Assembly: GCA_903813345.2 (NCBI GenBank)
Contig: CAIIXF020000006.1
Coordinates: forward strand, 18,669,936 to 18,733,935
Direction of reading: 5' to 3'
DNA: 64,000 nt
Source of the DNA: Owenia fusiformis
Lineage: Eukaryota > Annelida > Polychaeta > Sabellida > Oweniidae
Part shown: positions 31,701 through 42,182 of the stretch, piece by piece
Layout: every line of letters starts with the position of its first letter
How positions within the stretch are numbered: the first letter of the stretch is position 1
The notes under the pieces: generated by a model
Seen by the model: only the letters and a program-made list of their open reading frames with translations
Databases searched by the model: none
What the model was told of the DNA's origin: nothing
Made by a program: the position numbers and the translations under genes

Positions 31701-34700
31701 AGCACCCGCCATCCTTTATTTTTTTATTTTTCCTCCAAATCAAAATAAGGTAAGACATGTCATATGTACAGGGCATTACCATGCAAAATGTCAACACCTG
31801 CCATTTGTTACAGACATGGAACTCCAAATGCGGAACTCTTAAAGACACATAAAATCAAAATACCATAAATCTAAAGGTAAGACATCAAAAATATCTGTTT
31901 TATATAGTTTTTATGAGATCAAGCTTTCATCTTAACATTATTCAATATCTTACTATCAACATCTCTCTATTCCTGTACACTGTACAGAACATCACTTATT
32001 AACTAAACTCACTTCATATTCTGGGTAATGGTCTGGGTTTACTTCAACAACATCATATTGCTTCAGTCTCAACAGCTTACGCACACTCACTGGAAATACA
32101 ACAGAGTTGCTATGGTTAAAATATAGTTGCTTTAACAACTGTACAGTGGAGCATCTCAGTAAGTGGAACACCACCAAAAGTGGAACATTTCTCAAAATCC
32201 TAAATTATCAAATACATATTCAAATGATGTGATTCTTTTATTTTGGGTCTATGTGTCGACTGTATTCATCATCTATCCATTCAAAACTAATTTAAAAACA
32301 CCTTTAGTGAAAGGTTCATGCACCACTAACAATCTCTGAACTTCTAAAGACTTTTTACACAAAAGCTTTGTATTAAGTATTCAATCAATTGCGTCATTAT
32401 TTTTGCTCATTTTTTCATCTTCAACATACATACAAGACACAAGTACATTGTACACTTATGTACAGTTGCAAATTCATATGTTGAATTAAGCTTTGATGAA
32501 ACGTAATTGCAAAACCATGTAATAACAATATGAAATTCTAGTGAGGTGAATACCTGTGTATCTTTCAGAAATGATATTCAATGAATTAAGCGTGAAGGCT
32601 TTCAAAAAAATAAAAATACCTTTGTTTTTGGAAGTAAAGTCATCTAAAAATTCGCCTGTCTTTTTATTCCTCAATACAATCCTTCTTCCTTCTCCACAGA
32701 GTTCCTTGCTATCGCACAGGTAGAAGCCAGCACCATTGGTCAGTGTCTGAAATCAACCAGGGAGTACAGTCAAATATAATGCAGCATCCATTGCAGATAT
32801 CTTAACATACATGTGAGATCCCAAAGTATTGAATTGAAATCAATTATGGTAATGACAACCAGTTATCTAAAATGTTTGATAATTCTGAATGAAAAGTGAG
32901 CTGATTAAATCAAAAGTAGAGAGTATTTTTAACATTTATCTACTTAAGCAATTAAAACATTTTTACAAATGTTCAAGGGGTGCACTGGAGTGAATGGGCA
33001 ACTTGCAAATGAAACCATTATATTTAAAGCTTCACTTCAAGTTCAATCAGTATTCCCAAAAACAGCTGAATATTTAGTGCTGTCTCATTTTACTTGACTT
33101 ACCAAGTTGATAACCATAGAGAGGCACATATCATTTATTGTTATATTTCTTGGTACTTTCACAACATCAAATCTTTGCTGGATCTTCTCTCTCACAATCT
33201 TGTGGGTCTAAAAAACATATTCATCAATCAATTTATATTTTGATTATGTCTTGAAGAATAACGTGTGAGATTAAGGGTTTTATAATTTCAGGTATAAGAG
33301 AAACAGTCTTGAATGCCACGAAATAAGGCAGTCTTAGTATCACCTTTTCACACAATGCCTTTACACAATGCAGCTATTGACAATTTAGATGATCCTTACA
33401 AAATAACCATTCTATGAATACTTTAAATGGACTTGCAGACAACTGCAGAGATACCCAGGTACATGTGCTTGTAATTTTGAACTACTTTACTCACTTCTTT
33501 GACGACATCCTTTACATGGTCCCTCCATTTTTCACAGAAATCAACATCGTATTGTTTCCTAATGACTTCAATGTCTTCTCTGTGCATCTCAATCTCTTGT
33601 TTCAGCTCCTTACGTCTGTTCATCTCCTCCATGTTAGACACAATCTGTGGAAACTGGTCCAGTTCATGGAGGCATTCACGGACCAAACGTTGTAGCCATT
33701 CCTTAACAAAAATTCACAAGACATTAACAATTTAGCATGCAAAATGGCACCACTTGCTATTTGTTACAGATGCTGAATGCCGAGCACCAACCGCCAATGT
33801 GTCAACTGTCAATATATATTGATTGTAATAAGAACATTACAAAAGTTTATAGTTATGAGCACATAGAATTGATATTCCAAATGTAAAACTTGATACAGCC
33901 TTGTGATTCAAATTCGATTGTAGTCTTGAGATGTATGGAACATTACCAGCTGGGCAACCTTCACTTCATCTATCCACATTTAAAACACAGAGTGTTCATG
34001 CAATTTACCATTCTATTAATGACTGCTACTGCTTGTCTGTATTTATACGCCACCAGGAAGAAGAAAGTGAAGTATGAACAGACAGACATTGGGTCAGCTT
34101 CTACCAAGTCCTCTGAGTTGAATGGAGAATCAGCATAGAACATTTTCTCAGCAGTTTTTAACACAAGGTTGATTGTCCATCTAGAAATACAGAAAGTGGA
34201 TGAAGCATGAACAGAACAGATAAGCCTTTACCAAGACGTCTGCCTTGAATGAAGAACCTTCTCACTGTCTTCAAAACATGACACATTGATGTTAGTTGAG
34301 AAACATTTACACAAGGTGTATATCTAAGCAAGGTTTTTCTGTGTTTTTTTTTACTTATTTATGTTAAACAATGATTAATAAATTAAATAAACACTATTGT
34401 ACTCTTACTTCGGTGAAACCTGTTAAGGTGAACACCTCTAAAAGTGAAACACCTCTGTTAGTGGAACACTTTTCAAAGTCCAAAGACCAACTGGCTTAAT
34501 TCTAAATGAACCTCTCTGAGTTGAACACCTCCTAAATGAAACACCTTTACAGGTTTAACTGTCCTTACTTGTCATTGAGTAATACTTCAGTGGTAAATAT
34601 GTTTGGCACAAAGGAGTTGAGCAGTGCACAGAGGACACGACTGTCTACAAAATCATCAATGCTCTGAAAATAATCAAATATTTATTTTCACATGCATGCA

Positions 34701-37700
34701 CTGTATATTGACAATTTCATTCTTCAAGACAATTATTATAATTTGACAAACTATCAATAGATACAACTTTCTTTTGATGGGAAAAAATGATTTCAAATTT
34801 CTGTATGATTAGCAAATAGACATGCATGTCATCTGTATGTATGTGTTCAAATTCTAATGAACTCTTACCTCACAAACAAGCTTCCTTCCCTCTCTTGTCA
34901 TCTGAAACCAAAGAAATAACAAAGTGAAAATATATTAATTAATTCATATATTTTATTTTCTGTGCAATGAAAGCTACGTGTATTGAGATTGAAAAGGCAG
35001 TTAGAATTTATGAATTCTTTTGCATCATAACAGACACTACATGTACATTCTTATAAACTACATGTAAATTGTCTAACTTGTCAATAACCATTAGATATTT
35101 CAATATTTGAATGCAATTTTTAAATTGAATCAACATGAAATATATGAGACTAGTTCTATGTAAGTTCATCTCTCTGTTTTATATGATATCTTTTTAAACA
35201 CTTTATTCATTTCTTCATGCAAATCAATTTATTTTATCAAGACTTTTGACCTGTATCTTTTTCAAGATTGAATTTTTATAAAAAATACATAGAACAGCAT
35301 ATATAAAAATAAAATAAATTGATATTACATGAACCTGTAAATGAGACTATTTTTTTAATGGGTACCACTAGAAACCCTTTATTGACGATATATCAATTAT
35401 AATACAACAATCAAATAAACCAAACAGTATACAATGTACATAACCATTAGATAATTTCCCTTTAAGCAAAACTATGTATTTTATGTAATCCTAGTAACCT
35501 CTAGTATTAACTTGTAATATTGTAAAGTAAAATAAATATGTTATTTCTGCAAAGTGTACATACAGTAACCAATATCACTAAGATGGGTTTATGTCTCAAC
35601 CTAATACTACAAGAAAAGTGGGTTTGACATATTTGTGTCAGTTAATAATTATAATTCGAACATGACTGTATTCACGCCTTCTACCAGGGCCTTCTACCCG
35701 GGGCATATTCGAGATCAATGCCCTGGCTCTGTACTAAGTGTTTTGTTCAGTGCAAAAGCTCAACCGGAAGTAGAAATGAAAAAAATGGAAATGAACATCG
35801 AAATTGACGATTCTGCAATATTCTGGTGAGTTTTAAATGTTCCAATGGTAATATAGACCTCAGAGCAGGGCAACTATTTTCGAATACACCCCTTAGGGCT
35901 AGGCACAAAAACTTTCGAACCCCTCACTACCTGCGGTCGTTGGGGGTACAGAAAACGTTTGTGCCAAGCCCTGCGGGGTGTATTCGAAAATAGTAGCCTT
36001 GCTCTTCAGTCTATATTTCTTAATTAGCCACCATTACAAGGACCATGAAATATTGAGAATGTACTCACCTTTAGATGTGTTTGTACTAGTTCAAATATGC
36101 ACTCATCAGGTCTCGGGTAGTTACCAGGGGCAGGACGATTCTGTTTATATTGCTTCATCTTCATAGCTCCAGGGTAGGGATCCCATTTGGGAGGGGGTGG
36201 GGAATCATTCTGTTCCTATAAGATTTCTTATATTTGAAAATAATAATCCAATCCAAAAAATTAAATATAGTAAATGCACAATGCAATTCATTGTAAACAA
36301 GTAAATGACTAGATACAGTCAATTGCTTTTATTTTCTTTATCAAAATATTTAGAGTTAATATCTTGTTTGACACATATTGGACATTTAATCATTCAAATA
36401 AAGAAAATGTTTATTGTTGTTTAGCAAATTACATATAAATTTCCAAAAATCAAAGAATATAACGAATATTAACACAATGGACTTTTACCCCTGCCCCTAG
36501 AAAAATAGTTTTTTTTGATTTGGCATCAGTTGAATGACCTGTTGGGGCTTTAATTAGAATTAAAGAAATGTGTAGAGAGTCAAAAGTACTACTTACATCC
36601 CCCGAGAGTTTTTCCTCAATAAATGAAGATGCTCCAAAACCTGACAGCAATGACTGCTTCCGTCGTGTTTTCTTTTTGGCTGACTTTGGTGGAGGATCAG
36701 GGGTCCACTATGAAACCAAAAATTTATTATCACACACTTAAATGCATACATCTACCCAATACCCATGAACAGCAGAATGGCTTGTTTTTGACACTGCATA
36801 TTATGGTAAAAAAAACAATAAAAAATGATTAATTGTTAATATCATTTTATTTTAGAATTTAATCAATGTCACAGACTAAAGGGTTTTTTCTCTTCAGATG
36901 TTTCAGAGACAGTCTCCATTATCACTAAACTCATGAGTAAGTTGAGATCATAAGGTCATCATCATCTTATTACTAGGCAATACATGGACCATTTGTGGGA
37001 TGATGTTGAAGTATCGCTATAGTAATAATAATTTTGTTTGTGGCAATGATTAAATACTAAAATGAATAATAATTACCAGACTGAATCTATTTAATGAAAT
37101 CGTAGGGCATTTTCACTGCCTAACAAGATTGAAGAAGTCATACCTTAAAAGGCACTTCACATAGAATGTCATCATCTTTATGCTGCAAGAACTCAGCTCT
37201 CTCCCAGACAAACCAGATATCATGACTAACTAGTCGCCATAGTAACTCAAATATCTGAAACATGAAATTCATTGAAGTTAATGAAGTGCCACATTTAACA
37301 CATGTACAATAATGACAAAGGAGGACATATCACTTTTCAGTTAAAAAAATCTTTGATGCTCCTTATGTTACATGTGCAGTGTATGTTGCTTGTTCCTTTG
37401 CTATGAGATGTAGTTTTCTTATCTGATTCTGGTAATATTTCAACTTTTTAATAAGATTACTTTAAATTATGGACTACTGCATGAGAAGAGTATGACATGC
37501 ATTACAAAAACTATAGCAACTATAGTACATTACCTGATCTGCACTCCTCATTGCAAACAGCCTTGCATCAATGAACATGTCTCCTGGTACTATATTACTG
37601 CAATAGACCATATGAAAGGTATAGATCATGATCAATTTAAAACAATACAAATCAATAGATATATTTTGACAAGTCATTCGTATCTGCAGAATTACAGAAT

Positions 37701-39033
37701 TTAAAACATCAAATCTTTTAACTTTAAATGGCTCTTACATTTACAGAGCATTGACATATAATAATTCCCTTGACCCTATAAGACCTTGACCCAATGTTAT
37801 CAAAGTGTGATATGTGAAACTTTTTTTTTTAATTTCAAAAAGTGGTATTTGATAGACTTTTTGTTCCAAAATTTGTGAATTTATTTAAAACCAACTTTTA
37901 GAGGTCACTCATATCTTCTAATTAGCCACAATTCATACCAATGTATAGCATTCATCCTCCCATGTTTTTTGCCGAAAAAATTAAGAAAATCGTTTCATAA
38001 ATAAGCGAGAAATGAACTTATCAGTGCATGAAAATGGTTCTGAGAAAAATGCATTTCAAAATTTTAGTTCTCATAGAAACCAATGGTACAATGATATCTA
38101 AAACATAATTTAATCTTCCTTTTAACCTGGTAAGACAATCAACATTGGTTTTTTATGAAAGTCTAACATATTTAGAAAATATTGACATCGAAAAAAAAAT
38201 TTCAATTTTTTTCAAAAAGTTTTTGGTACCTTAGTGACATCACTAATGTTTCAAAATATTTTTGATATGCTAAAACATTGAAGTGGCCCATTAAATATGG
38301 CATTTTATTATTGAAATAGTGTGTCCTTTGTTCAATCTTTGCATTGGTGTTAAAAAGATAATCTTTTTTGAAATGCATTAAGAAATATTTGATGATTAAG
38401 AAATTTCAACTTTTTTTGAAAAATGGTGGGAAATTTGAATATTTGAGAAATGAAATGCTCACAACTTTTTTTTCAAAATTTTTTTTTTGTTCAAAAATCT
38501 CTAAAATCACTTTTTAAGTCCTGACAAATAGTAAATGAATGATAATAAAATATTTTCAAACTTTAGACGGGGACTTTAAGAAATCTTGATATCCCTCCCC
38601 TACTTCAAACCTTCGATCAATCTGTCTACAGTATAACCTTAGAACAATTGGTACATCATTCCAGTACTACACTCATATATTCCCTGTCCCCTATAGAGAT
38701 ATAGATACAAGTGTAGACACCCTTGACATATTACCCTCTAATTGTAAAAGATCCTCTAATCTTAGCCAGGCATTAGCACAAACAACCCCAAAGTACATAC
38801 CATGTTTGTAATTCTCTGAGGATCCATTCCACTCTTGTAATTTTCTGCATTTGGGATAATCCATCAAAACTCTGGAGTTGTTTGAAGTCCCTTCCAGTCA
38901 TGCTTTCAACCAATTCTTTCATATTTGTTCCCGTCATCAAGTCCATCAAAACATTGTTCATAAGATGGTCATGAGCTTTGAGGCGAAGGTTCACCCAGGC
39001 TGTGAAGCCTCGTATTCTCGTTCTAAGTGACAT
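25750..39033 (-). CDS. CH-CH-coiled coil-ankyrin repeat protein, 23 exons
   Basis: Exons (transcription order): 39033-38801, 37597-37534, 37254-37144, 36707-36597, 36215-36069, 34901-34869, 34663-34569, 34180-34009, 33701-33495, 33207-33103, 32746-32620, 32089-32013, 31644-31402, 31151-31041, 30708-30609, 30394-30274, 29623-29470, 29021-28863, 28405-28230, 27056-26979, 26762-26569, 26419-26333, 26003-25750. All junctions keep frame: 1052 residues. Residues 8-130 form an actinin-type CH1 (FTAWVNLRLK; DIWFVWER), then a Pro/Lys linker with PPPPKWDP; 200-310 form a CH2 (SRVLCALLNSFVP; KTAEKMF; EADPMSVCSYF). 323-391 is a charged coiled coil. 392-530 is unassigned. About 530-960 carries ankyrin repeats (GNSALHWACRLG, GSTLLHTAAYFG, GATPLH, GNTALH, GLHYAA). 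The tail is basic/Ser-rich. By family logic it would link actin to other partners through ankyrin repeats. I do not recognise a named vertebrate orthologue. No TM or signal peptide. Confidence 0.88.
27433..27753 (-). mobile_element. LINE-like reverse transcriptase C-terminal remnant
   Basis: A 106-codon frame without ATG lies between two stops on the minus strand, inside intron 19 of the CH-ankyrin gene. It reads like the tail of a non-LTR retrotransposon ORF2: a zinc-binding-like STCACGFAQEIPLHYFLDRP (the family pattern is C-x-CG-x-E-x2-x-HFLL-x-CP-x-Y), followed by LYVARRTTLFREL and a Leu/Asn-rich end. The upstream polymerase part is missing. The frame is intact over its whole length, so the insertion may be recent, or the piece may be domesticated. 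Confidence 0.55.
28386..28660. repeat. Minisatellite spanning a splice acceptor
   Basis: About eight irregular units based on TATGGGCATTAAACTCTGTA (plus-strand wording) run from inside exon 19 of the CH-ankyrin gene into the intron. On the gene's strand each unit contains a TATTACAG acceptor-like word and the first exon codons (LMPI). A perfect alternative acceptor lies 36 bases upstream of the one used in the model and is in frame. Confidence 0.75.
29829..29991. repeat. 53-bp tandem repeat, three copies
   Basis: Three head-to-tail units of 53 bases start at 29829, 29882 and 29935. Each begins ATGGCACCATTTGGTGGACT, and they differ by only one or two bases. They lie in intron 16 of the CH-ankyrin gene and contain no coding signal. 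The low divergence implies recent expansion. Confidence 0.85.
30771..30926. mobile_element. AAACCTG-family MITE, copy 2
   Basis: The ends TACAGTAAAACCTGT and ACAGGTTTCACTGTA are inverted repeats. The interior has TGTTCA/TGTTCAC words also seen in copies at 15421, 34411 and 56105. It lies in intron 14 of the CH-ankyrin gene. Confidence 0.6.
34411..34562. mobile_element. AAACCTG-family MITE, copy 3
   Basis: It starts CGGTGAAACCTGTTAAGG, ends ACAGGTTTAACTG, and is filled with GAACACCTC / AACACCTCT words. The right end abuts exon 7 of the CH-ankyrin gene (donor at 34568), so the element lies within a few bases of a functional splice donor. Confidence 0.6.
35855..36012. mobile_element. Hairpin MITE in CH-ankyrin intron 5
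   Basis: About 55 bases at each end are inverted copies, including ACTATTTTCGAATACACCCC and AGGGCTAGGCACAAA-like words with few mismatches. The loop is short, so the pre-mRNA could form a long hairpin 57 bases before exon 5 (36069-36215) on the genome and downstream of it in transcription. Confidence 0.7.
37790..38579. mobile_element. MITE copy B, left end lost
   Basis: A direct repeat of 11565-12341, nearly identical by eye along about 790 bases, from ACCCAATGTTATCAAAGTGT to CTTTAGACGGGGACTTTAA. The AGGCCCCGTG left terminus is replaced by unrelated sequence, so the copy is 5'-truncated or its end was overwritten. It lies in intron 1 of the CH-ankyrin gene. Confidence 0.75.
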
Positions 39034-42000
39034 CTTGGATCACCAATGAACCTACTGTACAAATTAAGCATTTATCAGTGAGAATACAGTATCAACCTGC
39101 AAAGTTTCAAATATTGCAAATATAACTAAGTTGTTTGTAAAAAACTAAATATGTACATGTACATGCATGTTATCAGGTTATTGTAGTGAAATGCAGAATT
39201 GACATTTTTTCAAAATACCCTCGACACGCCTAGCCTTGACGTAGGAAAGTTTGCATGTAGAATACGTTTTTCGACACGTGTGGCTAGATACAATATGGCA
39301 ATTTCCTCACAGTCTGTATGAAGTTATGATTTGGGGCAATCTGATTGGTCACAATGACAAATTTTGAAAAATTGCCCGGCAATTTTGTTTTTGAATTTTT
39401 GATGATTTAACTATCAGTAGGTGCAATCTTTGTTCAATTTCCTGTGGTATCACTACCCTGATATATTTTTACAATATTTTACTGGCAGATCTAGAAAGGG
39501 CACGCCCCCCCCCCCCCCCCAGCCCCCCTTTGGACCCAGAAAAAAGTTTTAGAGCCCCAAAAATATTGCAGGGCCTCAAAAAATGGCCCTATTTAGACAG
39601 ATTTTTGGCCATTATTGGCCAAACTACCCAAAATAGACCTTCAATTTTCAAAATTTGGGCCCAAGTTTTGGTTTTAGGGCCTCAAATATTTTTCCAAGCA
39701 ACGGCAAAATTTGCCCCCCTCCCTTTTTAGCTCCTGGATCAGCCAGTGTATTGGGACAGGTTTAGGATCATATTCAACTGTTTGATATGGAAAAATTACA
39801 AATGGGCAATTTTACGTTGTTGAACTTGGAGAGAAGAAAGTAGCCTACAGTGTATACTGTACTACTTTTTTCAAGGCCTGACTTAGACGTGGATCCACGG
39901 CTCTAGTGACTTATTTGACTCTCGGAGTTTTGATAGGGTCACTAGAGCCGTGGATGCACCTGTATTAAAATCCTCAAACTTCAGAAAATTAAATTTATTT
40001 GAACCCAGCGCTACTTTGGAGTTGATTTCTTTTGATTCCCATTTGGTTTTTTTTAAATATATTTGTCCCAATGTAATGTTATATGATAAATTGTTAAACT
40101 TACCATACATAAGTTGTTCTGCACGATGTAATTGCGCTGATACTATAGGAAAATCATCACTTTTTAAATTATTTCAAAATTTTCTATAGCGGCACGAGAC
40201 TTCGCGAGAAGAGATAGGGAATTCCATAATGTATACGATGCCATCTATTTTACTACATAAAGTTCATATCAATCAGACTGCATAGTAAGCAATATTCAAC
40301 AGTGAATCCCCGGGAGTGAATCACATATGTTGAAGTTTAATTAAGGAATTCTCATTATAGACAGTGACTTTTATTATAGTTTCTAGTTTTAATAAGGAAT
40401 ACCAAACAGAGATAGTGACTCTTAATTGTTTAGACCATATGCAGATTCATTTAGTCACGTGACTTGTGACATCACGCATGCGCATAAATTATGTAGGTCA
40501 ACTCAATTTTGAGAATTCGTTCGACTTTCTCTAACCTGAAAAATACAAAGACGCTTCTTGATATAATTTCCACTATAAACATGATTACAACTAGGGTCAA
40601 TTTGAAGACAAACAACGTCGCTACATAGTGGTCCAAAAATTTTAAAGATTAAGGTAAGGAGCTCCGAGAAAAAGCAAAAACAACCGATCGGTTGTTTTTC
40701 AGAATCTCAACTTGCCTAGGGTTTTTAATGCTTGGTGATGCGCCTCTGGGGCCATGACAAATCTCAGATATATATATAAAGGCCCAGAGGCGCATGAATG
40801 CACCTAGGCCTGACTGCGTCGCTAACATGCTAAATATAAGACTTAGCTGACGTTTGGGAGTCTGACTTACCTTCTAAAGGTTAGAACCCGAATCTTAATG
40901 AACCCATATCACCTTTGTTGCGTCGACGATGATGCATAAACATAGCATTTGATAGAAATTAGCGTAAATGCTTTTCCGACTTTTTCATTTTTCATCAATG
41001 TTGACTTCCGGGAAGGCGTTGTAGTTATCACGAAATAACGCATTGACCCTTGAACTTTACTTTGTTGACGTGTCAACCAAGCATGTCTGGTGTGAAAATT
41101 AAAAGAATATTAAGCAATGTTCTACATCCGCCAAGCTAAGTGAAGTAGTCAATATTTAAAATTACCAATTTCAAGTGAAGTACGCAACGAACGAAACTGC
41201 GTGATCTACACTCCCACTATTGGTCTGAATGAAATGCTACGTAGAAATATGAGCCGTCTGCTGTATTAGTCGATTAATAGAGTAAGACCTGTTGGTGATG
41301 CTTTATAATTTAGACCAAAACATTGAAGAACAAACGAACCTGTAAATCGTGAAAACAACGAACAAATATTCGGTTTTCACATATGTTCGGTAATTTTTCG
41401 TATTGAAACTTCCGGAACTTACAAGGAAATCATTCATTTTCTCGATCCATGATTCACCTCTTGGATGTTGTGGCAAATGCTCCATGGTTGACGGAACAAA
41501 GGTGATATGGTTTCATTAAGATTCGGGTTCTAACCTTTAGAAGGTAAGGTTTAGACTCCCAAACGTCAGCTAACTCTTATATTTAGCATGTTAGCGACGC
41601 AGTCAGGCCTTGAAAAAAGTAGTAGTCACTATTCAGATCATGATTTGGGGTTCAAATCATAACTGTGAGAGAGTTTCCTTACCCTTTTTCTTCTCTTCTG
41701 ATATTATGAAAAATTGTCAAAATTATTGCATAGCATACCTCTTATACTCAGCTAGGTTTAAAATTCATGCTTGAAGAATTTTGATCAGTAAAACCGTTGT
41801 TAACCCTAAAAGTCTATCATTTTGCACTTTGCCGACTTGGCCGCCATTTGTAAACAATTTCCTTAGAGGTCGCCAAAACATTGACAAAGTAATGTTTTTC
41901 ACAAATGTTATGAACTATTAGTAATCTTTTGATAGTTGAAAAGGGACAACGAAATCAAATTCATAAGAATTATAAATATTAATAGTGACAAATCTCGAAA

Positions 42001-42182
42001 TTAATCCTATATTCAATGTAATTTTTAATGTCTAAGCGACCCAATTACCAAACCGGAAGTTCAGATTTTGTTGTTGATGTTTTTAAATCTGATTTTCAAT
42101 TAGAGTGTTTTGGGAGTTATCTTACGAAAATCTAAAGAATAATTACTACTGAAGAAACAAGAACCTCTCTTTCTGATATACA
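39034..42182. other. Divergent intergenic region with hairpins
   Basis: This 3.1-kb gap separates the start codons of the minus-strand CH-ankyrin gene and plus-strand TAF8. It contains a poly-C tract with low-complexity flanks (39480-39745), a 22-base hairpin (39889-39910 with 39938-39959), a second hairpin (40738-40796, GCGCCTCTGGGGCC with complement) and a larger inverted repeat (about 40806-40919 with 41496-41610). No coding exon was recognised. Promoters of both genes should lie here. Confidence 0.5.
41841..42061 (+). promoter_or_regulatory. YY1-type and ETS-type sites upstream of TAF8
   Basis: CCGCCATTTG at 41841-41850 resembles the YY1 element, and ACCGGAAGTT at 42052-42061 is the same ETS/GABP word found before JMJD6. 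The ETS site is 122 bases before the TAF8 ATG. No TATA box was seen. Confidence 0.45.

Noticed and set aside
35635-35829. Plus-strand 64-codon frame in CH-ankyrin intron 5
   Set aside because: It is intronic, antisense to the host gene, with no family features and no support beyond being open.
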